A DNA stretch of 64,000 nucleotides from Diphasiastrum complanatum (lineage: Eukaryota; Streptophyta; Lycopodiopsida; Lycopodiales; Lycopodiaceae): assembly GCA_029204225.1 (NCBI GenBank), contig CM055094.1:30129427-30193426 (forward strand). The letters run 5' to 3'. The notes under the pieces were generated by a model that ran no database searches, was not told where the DNA came from, and worked only from the letters and a program-made list of their open reading frames with translations. Below, piece by piece: positions 45,430 through 59,200 of this stretch. Position numbers and translations under genes: made by a program. The first letter of the stretch is position 1; the number at the start of each line of letters is the position of its first letter.

Positions 45430-46135
45430 TCTGGTAACAGACAAGTGGAGTCTCGGCTCGGTCGACTGTGGAGGGCTTCAGATCGGTCGACTTTTGATGG
45501 ACTCATCTCGGTCAACTTTGTATGCAGAGTATGGACACTCAGCTCGGTCCATAGTGAATGCAGAGTATGGGGGATCGGCTCTATGAGCAGTGTATGTAGA
45601 GTATTGCTCGGCAGTGTATGGAGACTAGAAATTTGTGGAAAAATTTGGAGCAATGTCGTTCTGATAGGATGTGGAAACGATGATGTTTCTTCATAGTAAC
45701 GTACTAGTAGCGAGCTTTCAACCCAAATCGGTGTTGAATGTGCGGCTTTGACAAGCTCCAGGAGCACTACCCCCCCGCATTTGGCTCGTGCTAGATGTGA
45801 CGATTTTTGTGTAATGTAGCAGATCTCGGCAGCTTAGGGTTTTTGAAAATGGATGATGATGGCGCTCCGGATCCGTGGTGGATGTATGTAGATGGTGTCC
45901 AAGGATGCGAAGGAGTAATCAAGCACTGTCGTAGTGAATGATAGATCGCCACTAAAAGATGGAAAATCGATCCTTTGAAGTTATAGCTTTTCAAGGCTTC
46001 TGAATTTCATTTCCATGTCTGAAGAAGGAAGTGCCAGCATCAAATCTTCTCCCATCAGAGTTTGTTTTCATTTCCTAAAAAGCATGCATGGCAGCATGGC
46101 AGTAAAGCGTGATATTGTGATTTTTTGTAATGTTC
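45430..46135. repeat. Dispersed repeat R, copy 6 (truncated)
   Basis: A' counterpart of 13,440-14,134. Confidence 0.65.
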
Positions 46136-47319
46136 CCATGTATGTGATGATTTTTGTTGTTTAATTATATCGATGTTGATTGAAACTATGATAGCTTCGT
46201 GGTTGTCATTCGTAATATTAAAAGTTTTTTTTCACCTTATCTTGGGGCAAGTTCACAAATAGCAAGGTAACAAATTGGGACTCGGCAAGAACTCACTCCA
46301 AATAACTTTTTGAGCTTGACTAACTTATTCTCATGAATTTATCATTGTGTCTAACTTGCCATATACCAGTTTTATAAGTATTTTCTTGATCCTTTACTCT
46401 TAAATGCACCATAATGCTACTCCCTTACTGGCCATAACTTCTTCACCGTAGCTCGGAACTGGGTCATGTTGGGTGTCGTTGAGAAAGCTCTCGTCAAGGG
46501 CTTTCTAATGGCACCGTAATCGTCTCTATCCGAGTTGCCGTTCAAAAGTTACACTGTTTTTTTGTTGAGTTGCATACTATACTACAAATAAAATGGCTTA
46601 TTTACGGGCTGCCCCGACACAAAATTACAGTTCTTTAATTAGAAAAGAAAATCAATTTGAAGGAGCTACGCTACGTAGATTTCAAATTTGAGTATTTTGA
46701 TTGGACCATGTGGAAGAAACTTTTGAGGAAAAATATAAAAGGTATGTTTTTGAAAGGCCCCTTTTGTGGTCAAATTTTCTGTAATGGTTGATAAGTTGGA
46801 TTCACATTTACATCATGAAGCAAATAGTCTTATAAGTTTTGTGTTCAAGTGGTTCGGAAGCTCGCTCCAATGGATGTTGAGATTAATATATCATGCTATC
46901 TCTAGCCTAACAGCCACACACTAGATGTTTGGATCCAGAAAATATTCACACAAAGGGACATCACACATCAATATTAATCTACTTTCACCTTTTATTTCGT
47001 CACATATCTTCGTGCTTATGCGACATGAAAAGCTCCCTTCAAACAAACCTGTGAATGTGCCTTTCCTGTTGCCTTAATTTCTCATGCACTACCTTTGTCT
47101 TGGGCAACTAAAATTTGATTGTTGTAAGGGGTGGGGGGTGTATAGTATAGATGGCTATGAGTGTGAAAGGGGCATGGATTATTCTTGACTTTGAAATGAA
47201 TGGAGGGCGGGCTTATTCAAGTCACCTAGAGAATGGTCACAAGTTCTCCTTAAGGATGGGATGCTCTATACATATGACTACAATGCCTCAACGTCAAACC
47301 CGAAATAATACAAATGGAA

Positions 47320-47644
<325 letters not shown>

Positions 47645-47696
47645 TATCGATGTTCTCTGTCCTTCTGATTTCACCTCTTATTTTCGTCATTTACAG

Positions 47697-49184
47697 GAGG
47701 CTGAAGAGTCTCAGAAAAGGATTGTTGATCCAACATCGGCTTAGGAAGATGGAGCAGGACCTAGAAATGAACATAGTATCGGCGGCTGAGAAAATCCGTT
47801 TGGCCAAAATATCAGAAACTACAAAATCTATATGCGGAAGAGATTTGGAGGCACGTGATATCAGTAATTCGATTCTGGTATGACGCAAAGACGCGGACAA
47901 GTGAGTTCCAACGACGGCATCTAATTTAATCGGGAGCTCTTCTCAGCCAGAATTAATGGCATCTACCGCGCACGTGAATGAAAGGCTTGAGCAAGCACCA
48001 AAGCAAGTCCAGAATGATCCTTCTTTCGACCCAAGATTTCGTAGAAGACGAGCATGGAGATCGGAAGACAACATATCAGCATATCCTTGCAACTTTGCGA
48101 TAATAGATGGCTCGTTCTCTTCTTAGAAGGAATGTCATACATCAATCAATAATTTCTGGGAACTGAGTTCCGATTCTCGCGATCCGACAATCCAGCTACA
48201 ACACAAGTTCTGCCAGTTTCTGATGACTGTCATGGGCCAAAGGTTTGAGCAAGATCCACAATTTTCCATCAATCCCAACAAAGCGGTCCTTCACATGGAG
48301 GATACCAGGCATCTATTTACGGATTCAATACTTTCCTGCAGACTCCATACATATCTTCGAAGAGATGTGCACTTCAGGATTTCTCATCAATGCTGATGAG
48401 GGTTACATGTACACCCAGAGATCAAAAGCATTTACTGGTCGAAGACAAATATTGACTCGAAACTGCTTCAACTGGCTACGTGAGCAAAATCATAGGCATG
48501 CCAGTAAGTCAACTCTGATAGGACGAAAAGACGGGGACAAGTCAGTTCCAACGACGGCATCTAATTCGATCGGGAGCTCTTCTCAGCCAAATTTAATTGC
48601 GTCGACCGGTTGGAGAGCTCCATTCCTCAAAGATACGTACGTCTATGAAATGCTTGATCAATCACCAAAGCAAATTCAAAATGATCCTTCTTTCGACCCA
48701 AGTTTTCGTAGAAGACGAGCGCTAGCATGGAGATCGGAAGACAACATATCAGCATATCCTTGCAACTTTGCGATAATAGATGGCTCGTTCTCTTCTCAGA
48801 AGGAATGTCATACATCCATCAAGAATATTTGCAAATTAACTTCCGATTCTGACGATCCTACAATCAAGCTACAACACAAGTTCTGCCAGTTTCTGATGAC
48901 TGTCATGGGCCGAAGGTTTGAGCAGGATCCACAATTTTTTCATCAATCCCAACAAACCGGCGCTTCACATGGAGGATACCAGGATCTACTTACGGATACA
49001 ATACTTTCCTGCAGACTCCATACAAATCTTCGAAGAGATGTGCACTTCAGGCTTTATCATCAATGCTGATAAGGCTTACACCCAGAGATCAAAAGCACTT
49101 GCTGGTCGAAGACAAATGCTGACTCGAACCTGCTCCAAGTGGCTGCGCGAGCAATATCATAAGCATGATGCCCACTATTCCTGA
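47697..49184 (+). pseudogene. Unrecognised protein with two tandem repeats, A' copy
   Basis: Counterpart of 15,684-17,168 after the same splice acceptor. Its defects differ in part: an extra stop at the GRKD motif (TGA near 47,881), the shared TGA in DKxVPTT, a TAG at FSS*KECH (about 48,124), a one-base insertion near 48,309 and an extra T near 48,945. The stop at 16,509 of copy A is CGA here, so the region bridging the repeats is open. Comparing the copies gives a continuous ancestral frame of roughly 490 codons. Confidence 0.6.
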
Positions 49185-50346
49185 ACAAATGTTATGAAGA
49201 AAATCCTTTAGGCGCAATTTTTTGAATTGAGTACATTGAAAACATCAACATTTGTTGAATGGAGCTTTTAAGATTGACCATTATAGTCATCTAGGGCCAA
49301 TGTATATGGCACTCAACTGCTAATCTATCTCTCCACTGCTTTTGAAATGTCCACTTTAGTTCATAATCTATGATCTAGATATACCTTCTTCTCGTTGTGT
49401 ATATATATATGTTCTCATCGTTGATATTTGATTTAATGTATTAAATGAACATTGAATGCTCATTAAATCAAAATCAACAATAATTAGGTTACACATATTC
49501 TGTTCAAAAAATATTTAGACACACAAAGAAAATATCATATCGACAAGAGGGAACATATCACGGCAAAAGGACTAGACAGAAATTGTTTGTTGGTGATCAT
49601 CCATCCAAAGTAGGTGCACCACTTCCAAATTCTAATGTTACTCCAAGCCTTTTTGTGAGACTACTAATATTTTTGGAAAACACATGTTCTTCATATTCCA
49701 AGCATGCTCAGCATACCTCCAAGCACATAGCAAAGTAAACCGTACATCTTCTTTCCTTGCCCTACTTGTTGGTCTTCATCTCATATGGTAAGTACTCGCC
49801 CCTTGGTTGTTCCTTTGCAAAAGAGCTTTTTGCTATAGTTTCAAGAAAGAAGCTTCCTGGGAAAGGGTCAACTTGGGACTAGCTTAATATATTGATGTCA
49901 TTTCAAATCATGATAGCTTCATGGTTGTCACTCAAAATAATAGTAAACTGTTTGGTAACTTGGGGTAGCTTGATATGTAGCTAGGCAACTAAACAATAAA
50001 TCACCTCTAGATGGCTTCACAAGCTTGTCTAACTCATTCTTATAATTACTACCATTGCGTCTAACTTGCCAAATGCTAGGTGTAAAAGTATTTGACAAAT
50101 GCATAACTCTTTACTCTCCAAGTCTTGAGACTTACCAAGTGTTGTTTGTAGCTCATACTAGATGCTTTGAGAAGTTATATTAAGAATTGGGGGGGGGGGG
50201 GGGTTATCGCAAAGAATCTGATCTTGCCAAATACTAGGTGTAAAAGTGTTTGACATATTCCTACCTCTTTACTCTCCAAGTGTTGTTTTTAGCTCATAGT
50301 ACATGCTTTGAGAATAATGTTACTGGTTATATTAATTTGGGGGCAT

Positions 50347-51950
50347 TGCAAAGAATCAAACTTGAGTGTAGAAGCCCAACTCAAGTGCAGACACCAACTC
50401 ACCACACATGGGAAGATCATTAAATTTGAATTTGAAGAAAAATCAAAGTCAAAGAAAATGAAAAACTATTTCTCCTTAGAGGCATTGTGGTCATCATCTA
50501 GACGAGTTGTGCTTGCTTGAATCAACAGAAACAAAGAAAATAATAATAACGAGTTTTTATCCTATTAATGCACCAATAATATATAAATATAATTGAATTA
50601 AATGGGAAGATTATAATATTTATCGCTTCATTTAAACATTGATCTACTCATTTCAATGATTTCATTCAAATTCGAATTCCAATGATTTGTGAAGTGTGAA
50701 TGAATGCAATGTAACTTGCATATGTTCGGAACATAGCATAGATTCATTATATGCTTTTTAACTATATGTTATTTAGTCGTGTAACAAGGAATAAGCATTT
50801 TTTTTAACAAATTTTTAATTTGTTTTTCGAAACCCTAGATTACAACATTTTGATATATTAACAAAAATGACTTAATTTGCATGAACAACTTTGAGTTTTG
50901 AAAATCCTAGATTACAGCTTCATTCAATCTTCAAATTTCCAAGCTCGTTCAAACTTCAATGAAATATAATTCATTCCAAAATCCATTCTCGAATCCTAGA
51001 ACGATGTATTTTAAAAACTTTTGTAATGTGAAAGAGAGATCACTGAGCTAAAACATGACCCTGATTGCATTCAAAATTGCTTTCAAAAACTTATAAATTG
51101 TATTCATCAATGGAGATGTCTAGAGGACATGGTGTGAAAAATTGTCAACTAGTTTGGTTTTTTATTTGGCAATTTTGGAGGCCAAAATGAATCTCAACTT
51201 CGAGTTAGTTTCATATTTGTTAATAAGGGCCTAAATAGTGGTTTAACTACCTCTGGCAAGTAGATAAGTGGATGAGGTCTAATTGGCTAAATTTTGGTAC
51301 ATTGCTTTCAAAAACTTATAAATTGTATTCATCAATGGAGATGTCTAGAGGACGTGGTGTGAAAAATTGTCAACTAGTTTGGTTTTTCATTTGGCAATTT
51401 TGGAGGCCAAAATGAATCTCAACTTCGAGTTATTTTCATATTTCTTAATAAGGGCCTAAATAGTGGTTTAACTACCTCTGGCAAGTAGATCAGTGGATGA
51501 GGTCGATTTTGGACCCATTCTATTTGGCTAATTTTGGTACATTGCATCTAGACTAGATTTTCTAGGTTTTTGATAAAGTATCTAGAAGTTTCCAAATTAG
51601 GTCAAGTTTGGGGCAAGTGGCCAAATGACATTTTGGAAGCTATAAATAGTTGTACCTAAGTGGAGAAATAATCATCAAAGTTTCTTTCTTTGTGGAGAAT
51701 TCATCTCTTAATGTCCATCTCATGTGATTTTCTCTATCTTGGTTTTCTATGTGTAGAATGTTGATTTTATTGTAGATCTTGATTCCACACGTGTGAAGAT
51801 TATAATATACATGATTTTGTTAAACATCGATCTACAAACATTTCAATGATTTTTCTTCAAATTCAAATTTAACAATCTTCCCATGTGTGGTGAGTTGGTG
51901 TATGCGCTTTTGTTGGGCTTGTACACTCAAGTTCGATTCTTTGGGATCCC
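50347..51950. repeat. Inverted-repeat region, A' copy
   Basis: Arms at 50,347-50,448 and 51,842-51,950 are reverse complements (KESNLSVQAQ readable outward-in on opposite strands), with the 229-bp tandem pair (51,076-51,515) between them. Confidence 0.7.
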
Positions 51951-52061
51951 TCGCCAACTGTGGTTTCAATACTTTCTCTACAAGATTCTCATTTGAAATT
52001 TGCTTGGGACTCTTCTTATCTCCATCAGATATTTTTTTCAACGTTGATGCTAGGCCATACA

Positions 52062-53215
52062 ACACTTCTGTAATGTGTTTACTTCTACATTTATTTGACA
52101 ATATGAGGTACACAATGTTTGTACAATTAGTTTCATATTGTCAGTTTCTTGGTTGAGGTTTATTATAATATCTTGCAAACGAGAATTATCTATCTTCAAG
52201 ATTTCATTTTCTTCTTTTGTTTGCAAAAAAAAATTTCTTTTTTTCGATAGTCAGTAAGAAAACCATTCAACATATTTTCCAAACAGTGGATTTTTTTCAT
52301 TGAATAACTAATGCCATAACTTTTCAATCTTTCACAATAACCCAATAGACTATTGTGTCCTTCACACAAAAACAGTATGAGTTGTGTGACCGATCTAAAA
52401 TTTGGATGTTGCATTCAGCTTGGATCGATTGGATACAAACTTCCATCAACCCATAGATCACAATGTTTCCTGTCTTTCGTCCTTTGGTGAGCTAGTAAGG
52501 TGGATCCTTTCAGATTTTTTCTCGACAGTGGAGCATATTCTGTGGGAAGATCAATATGGAGATGATATTTAGACATCTTAATGATCGATAGATTAATCTA
52601 GTAGAAAACCCACTTGTTATATATCTTGTAAGCTATTAAAACTCATCTTAATTATAAAAAAAAAAAAATTGGAAAAGTTTGAAATGACCTTGGCACTCTT
52701 TTTGATCCATCACACTCCATGTTTCTTGCTTTATATGCAAAATCAAAGCTTTTCAGTTATGAGCAAAATAAGCAAAATATTTTTTCAATACATGTGTGTT
52801 GAAATTGCAAATTTTTGAATTGCAAAAGTTTGAAATAACCTTGCCGCTCCATTTGATCCAACACACTCCGTATTTTCTGAATTTCAAAAATCTAGATTCA
52901 CGTAGTGTTTGGTCCTCTAGGGAAGCCAAATGTATTGAGGTCAGCTCCAGAAATAGGGATAATATAAACAAAATTTTGGTTAGGAGGTCACATGAATTGG
53001 AAAATCTGTCGTTGTGGTTATAAGCAATATGCAATCGAAACGGGCTCTGATAGCCACTGATCTAAAGAGGAAGTTGGAACTCTATGTGGTTCAGGAACTA
53101 GTGTGCCTCCTGGTACCAAGTGTTCATCTCAGAGATATCGAGGCTTTCCATGGTGATGTCAATTCTGTCTTGAGTTAAGTCATCAGAACTGGAAGATGTT
53201 TTCAATATTAGCTGT
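52062..53215 (-). pseudogene. Unrecognised multi-exon gene, fourth partial copy
   Basis: Matches, in order, the coiled-coil exon (52,062-52,430; HPNFRSVTQLILFLCEGHN), a TTTCCTGTCTTTCGTCC tract shared with 33,597, the FLKFRKYGVCWIKWSGK exon (52,680-52,890) and the MLPPNQNF exon edge (52,905-52,990), then the pre-R tract to about 53,195. The Ser/Asp exon is deleted. Confidence 0.5.
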
Positions 53216-53365
53216 AGGATGAAGCACAATCGATCTGGACCATCGAAGTTGTAATAAATGCAAGTGGGATTTAAAAACTGATCTCACCAAAAAAAACCTT
53301 AGACAGAAAATATACCATGCCAAGGTTATGATTCCAAGCAAAGTAATATAACGTTGAGCACCATT

Positions 53366-53368
<3 letters not shown>

Positions 53369-53442
<74 letters not shown>

Positions 53443-53443
53443 C

Positions 53444-53487
<44 letters not shown>
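53369..53487. repeat. Compound (GT)n(GA)n microsatellite
   Basis: GT repeats from 53,369 to about 53,423 run directly into GA repeats with a short GACAGACA interruption. Reading frames over it are artefacts. Confidence 0.97.
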
Positions 53488-53488
<1 letters not shown>

Positions 53489-53559
53489 CCACCAACCATA
53501 CCCATAGTTAGTGAATCCCTCAAGGGGCAACTAGCTCCTCCCTAACGGAAAGCTAATTG

Positions 53560-54125
53560 CCCACCAAAAGAGAGTCAATGTTTTTAGACAACTCAAAAGT
53601 AGTCCAAGAAAAATCTCACAATATAAGAGTTTGTTTATGATCGGACATAGTTTATCTCGTGAGAAGCCATTGCTTTGAAAAGTGTCAAGAGTACGTACTT
53701 CCTTGAGAAAAGTTTCTTGCTTATTACAGCAATACATAGCAGCTATCGTTTGTGATATAATGACCTTATATGAGTTAAACACAGGTATTTGAGGCAAGGT
53801 GTATATATTGCAAAAAGCGAAAAGGAAGGTCTCTCCTTTTATCATATTTGGACAGATGTGTACAACTAGTAATTGGGTTAAAGGTAATTGTAATATTCAG
53901 AAAGTTCACCAAATTACATGTGTTGTCGTTTCCGTCTATCTCAAGGTATTCCAGGATATAGATCCAAGAAGGATTGTCATGTGTTCTTGGTTGAGTCTTG
54001 TCTAGGAAACGTCCAACCGTATGATTATTGATAAAGCATATGTCGTCAATGTACCTGAACAAATATTTGAAGTCGTTAATAAATTTAATTTGCCCTAATC
54101 TTGCAAGCCTCTTAATAATATCCAC
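53560..54125 (-). pseudogene. Penelope-like element reverse transcriptase fragment, copy 2
   Basis: On the minus strand: IKRLARLGQIKFINDFKY, FRYIDDICFIN (catalytic YIDD), LEYLEIDGNDN and LVNFLNITITFNP, then YDKRRDLPFRFLQYIHLASN. In the next frame come SYKVIISQTIAAMYCC, ETFLKEVRTLDTFQSNGFSRD and IINKLLY, i.e. the end of the palm and the thumb (the IPYSQ..R..RIC and LxxRGY-type region). One frameshift near 53,790-53,840 breaks it. It extends further toward the C-terminus than copy 1 but lacks the MGFP motif, which was cut off at 54,125. Confidence 0.65.
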
Positions 54126-56258
54126 AAGATCCTAAAATCGTAAAGGTGTGCCCTAGATGGCGTCATGTGAGACGACCTATATCCCTTTCTTCAAAAACTT
54201 AATACTGGGTGACCAAAGATTGTCTAATTCCCTATAACTTGTGTGTGTGCTTACTTGATGTCTTTATGTTTTCATTAGTGGTGGTAACCATTATTTCATG
54301 TCTTCACAAGGACTCCAAATCGAATTTTACCTTGTCATACATGTTCTCAAGAGGGTGGGTGAATTTTCTAGTCTAGCCAAGTTTCCATCACTGCAAAGGC
54401 CACTTTTAATCAACTAAAAAAGAAATTGTCGTTCATACAAAGGAAACTACATAGTATTTGGGTTCACAGAAGAAACAATTTGGAAACTTATCGTCTCTTA
54501 GCCCCCATCACTTTGAAGTAAAAATAGCTTGTGCCCACAAAAGTATAGTTAACTTATTAAATGTTTCTACGGGCAGCATTTCTTGCTATCACTAGCCGTG
54601 TATTTCCTCTAAGCTCTTTCAATCAAGTTGATTACCAGTTTCCAAAATATATAGTGATTGGAGCAAAAAATTTGTAGCAACAATTAGTGGGTACTTCCTG
54701 TCTTCTCCACGGGGTTAAGAGTTTGACACCAATCCACCACACAACATTAGGACATACAGAGACAAAGTAAATTACACCAAACAGGCCAATGAAACGGATC
54801 TGCTTTCTTGATCAAGAGATTATGCATATCTATTTTAGTAATATTCAAAGTCAATTGCTTACTTTTCAAGCAATTGGTGTTTGAACATTTAATAGGTACT
54901 CATGACATAAATGTCCTTTAAGTGCGCAAGCATAACAAGATTTGAGAATGAGATACATACAGACGTCTATTGCTGGTGATAAATTGATCCAGTGCACACC
55001 CTCTGCAAGCACAGGCTCAGGCCCTGCCTCCCCATCTCTGGAAAACCCTCCCGTCTCCCCTCTTGTAGAACCTTAAACCCAACCCCCTCCTTTTTTCTTG
55101 AGGTAAATTTAAATAGGCCCTTCAAGATTAAACTTGGGGAAAGTCACTTTTGAAATTTTAGATGTGTTTTTACACAATGCCTATTTTGAAAGGCATTAAC
55201 CTTTTCGATAGCATTGAGAGTAATAAGATTCACTTTTTGACATATGCTATTTATAATAGGTTTGACAAAAGGCTTATTTGCAATAATTAGGAGTAGTAGG
55301 GTTAGTGGATGAGGTGTTATGTGGGTCCAAGTTGTAAATTGATTTTAATATGCAATGTCATATGGACATTGGGTCCTATGTGTCTGCTTTAGATTGGATA
55401 TCTAAAGTGATCAACTCTAATCAAGATTGCCAAAAAAAGGCCTTTTTTTAGTCCAAGAAGGCCCTAATGGCTTCCCAACTTCAGCCTCACATAAGGATTT
55501 GAAAAAGAGATCATAGATCCACACAAAATTTGCAATAATAGAAGGGGAAAAACCAACTCAGGAGCACAGCTGGTCCCACAAGACAAGCCCAAGTTCAAAA
55601 CAGACCAACTACATCAGCCTCTGAGACACACAAATAAGGCAAAAATTGTTCACATCCAAAGTAGCCCCTGAAGCACCTTCATGGTTGCAATTGTATCCAC
55701 GCTTCGTAGATATAGCTAAGGTGAACTCATAGCTAGCATGCAAGAATCTCAACCTGCACAATTGTCTACTCTTCTCAGTTTGGTCTATATTCCAGCTGTG
55801 TGAATCAAAAGATGAAAAGACTATGCAACCAGCACCAATATGTAGTAGCAATGCATGATCTGTTGCATAAAAACTTCCAATGTTGAGTGCAGAGAATACC
55901 AACCCCAATTCATGATAGGGATTGGCTCTAAAAATAATAATATCAGACATAGAAAGAAAGTTGTTACTGAAAGTAAAAGGATTATTAACTCTCTCTATAA
56001 TTGAACCTTGGGACTTAATTACATAATGCAGACTCCAGAGCTATAATTAAAAGAATTGAAGTACTATACATGGTCTAAATTCTGACCACTAAACCATTTC
56101 TTTGATGTCTCCTGATTAAATCCTCTTTCACTGGTCTTCTATAACACTTCTTACTTGTGCCAACTAGATGGATAAGTGGATTCAGATGAGGGATTTGAGT
56201 CAAAAATAAGTTGATGTCCCCATGCATTCTATTATTTCTTCAATCTCTCAGTCAATTT
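54126..56258. other. Intergenic sequence, no gene recognised
   Basis: AT-rich unique-looking sequence. A 113-codon open frame on the minus strand (55,950-55,609) has no recognisable domain. The region could include the 3' untranslated part of the RP9/CIR-like gene, which ends at 56,259. Confidence 0.4.
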
Positions 56259-59200
56259 TCAATGCTTCCTCCTTTTATTGAATTCCTTTGAAGATACTAC
56301 AAGATCTTTTTTACTTTTACTGAGTTTGTGACTTGACAAGTGTCCCTTGATATGCCTATTGTGACTCTTCTCACCATTGAGCTTACACTTTTCCACATTG
56401 TCACTATCACTACTAGTGTCAATAGTACTTGATAAATGTTTGGACTTCCTCCTTTTTTTCTTTGCCTTCTCTCTACTGCTTTTGTCCTTCTTGCCATGGG
56501 TTCTTCTAGACTTGGGCTGCAGCTCATGTGACAGGGATGCAAGTACATCTGAAACAATACTATCACCACCTCCAGCAAGAAACCCTACATCCAAAAAATC
56601 GAGGCTTCAAATTCTTTTGTTAGCCACTCTGTGTCCATTGCCTCGAACTTTTACTAAATACCAATCAAAACGTGGAGAAAGGGGAGACGTTATCTGATTA
56701 TAAGAACTATGAATGATAGACAAGCAGCAAAGGAAGAGAGATGCTCAAGACATAGTTACAACTCAATTCAGATTGAGTAGATTTGAAATTCAAATCGAGG
56801 TTCAAAAACTTGTCAAAAAATTAGAATCAAGCAAATTATTAACGGAATCATATTTATCTGGAAACATAGCAAACATCATGCTGTCTTAGTATAAAATTGT
56901 CATAAAAATTTCAAAATCAGTTGATGTACATTCCAACAGTATAGCATTAAATGTTGTGTTTGAGAACTCATCCAAAAAAGTTCCAATTTTTACCAAAGAT
57001 GCACAGAAACGCCTTTCTGAGATGCGTTTCGGAAACCGCGTTTCTGAGAAACGCGTTCAGAAACGCATTTTCTCAGACCAGAATTGTACTAAAAAAAAGA
57101 CGACGGTAAGGCCTCTTCATGATTTGGCCTTCCAACTCCCTGAGCGAAAACACACTTACTGGGACCATCTGTGATCGTAACGAACAGGCTAGAGGTTAGT
57201 TTTGAATTTTTATCCTTGACAGAACCCAACATGGATTAATGCACCTGAACTGGACCATCCTGCACCCGAAACAGTCAACAAACTACACAGTAATAATGCT
57301 CTTAATTAGAGCTTTCATCTGATACCCATATTGCCCAAAACAAAAACAAAAATAAAAAACGTTCCTGGAATTTTTTTGAAATTTTCAAAAACGCATTTCT
57401 GAACCGCGTTTCTGACCGCGATTCTGAAACGCGTTTCAGAAACGCAGTGCATCTATAATTTTAACTACGAGTAACAAAAGATTTAAATCTTGCATAAATC
57501 CGAAAATATTTGAGAATGTTTGAAACCCTCCATATAAAGATTTTAAGTTGTAACTATGACCTAAAAACTCTGGGAAACAATGATACATATTGAAGTGAAC
57601 ATACTATTATCAGGTTTGATAACCTACCTCCATATTCATCATATATATCTTCAGGAATTATCTGCTGATTTGGATCATCAGGTTTGAACCCACCACGCGC
57701 TGGACTTAAACCACCTAGCTGATGCTTCAGTTCCCATTTCAAAGGCTGCACAGATCATACAAAAAGTTTTCAGGTAAATGTGCAACTTTGTCAGCTGAAA
57801 TATGTGATGCTCGCAGCCAGTGTGCAAGAATTGTTGAAGAAACACAAACCGAGAAAATATAAAAATCCAGCAGAGACTATGTACCTATAGTGTCATAGCG
57901 TCCAGAATGGCATGTATAGAACACCGTTCCAAACATTTTCTTTTGTCAAGTTGTTAGGTATGTAATTTTTCTTATTGTTTTATAAAAACCCAAAACAAGC
58001 CAAAGTGTTGGCAAATTGGGCCAGTAAACCTGAGAATCAGGCCTCAAAAAAATCGGGCAAACTAACAGATCTGAAAATCGGGCCAAAGAAGGCTTAAACC
58101 AGCAAACCTGCATAAAAGCACTAAGAAAATCAGCAAGCCTGCAAATCTAGTTTCAAAAAGTATACAGAGAAGCCCAATATGACTCTGTGGGTTGGTGCAT
58201 GAGGGTTTGAGCTGAACATGTAACCAAAGAAGCCATTAAAAAGGGTTCAAATCAGGAAGAGAATTTGCCAAAAACTAGGCCTGAAAAAGTCTGCAAAGAA
58301 GTTCCAAAAGGTCTGTGCAAATCAAACTGGAGAAGCCCTGCAAAGGTCTGGGCCAAAGACGCCCTAAAAACATTTGAGATTAGCTTCTACATTCCGTATG
58401 GAACAATACATTCCGTATCCTTTGGTAAGAAACCAGCTCCTATGTATATATCAAATCAAGAGGTCCTAAGGGATCACGTTATGCTGTCAACATTTACCTT
58501 ACATTGACTTGTGTTGAGTGATTATTAATTTAAATTTAAGGAGATACACTGCTTTATGGAAGTCCCTCTGTACCACTTTTGCTTTTCGAAGGACCCTGCC
58601 AGGGAGCCTCACGTCAATCACCCACTATTGTTTTGTTGGAAAATCATTTCTTGTTGACCACTAAATCTTGTGTTCGAGAATCTGTTCATAAGTTGATATT
58701 GAAGAGCTTTCGAGGCCCAGGAGAAAAAAAAGGACACAGCTTTTATGACTGAACAAGTCCAGAACAGCCTGCCCAATACAGGTTTTTGAATATTGATGTT
58801 CTGTATGGACTTGGATGATGTTGCAGCAGCCTTGCTGACTAGAAACCATCCTAGAACGGGTTGCATGTATTTGTTTTCGTTACTTTGGAGTACTGAAATT
58901 CATGCATGCCAGTGATACAATGTTTGTAACAGTCAGAAGCTATGAAGTTATTGATTTCTGCTGGTAGAACACTAATACTCTTTGTAACTCGAGTAAGACA
59001 GACTGAATAAAAGACTTTGGATTTTAGTTCATTTTAAAATCACAGATGGTAATCATTGGATTGATATGGTAAGAATTTCAACAATTTTCCTCGAGTAAGT
59101 AGTTGATATGACTGGAAACAGTCCAGTATTTCTAGGAACTTCCAATTTATCAATAGTGGCACTTAATTGAGCGAGTCATGGGAATAATTTACGAAGATAA

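Noticed and set aside
55609-55950. 113-codon minus-strand frame
   Set aside because: No domain, no splice or promoter context, and composition like the surrounding non-coding DNA.
58618-58866. 82-codon minus-strand frame in the large intron
   Set aside because: Two overlapping frames of similar length and no family motif; judged chance.
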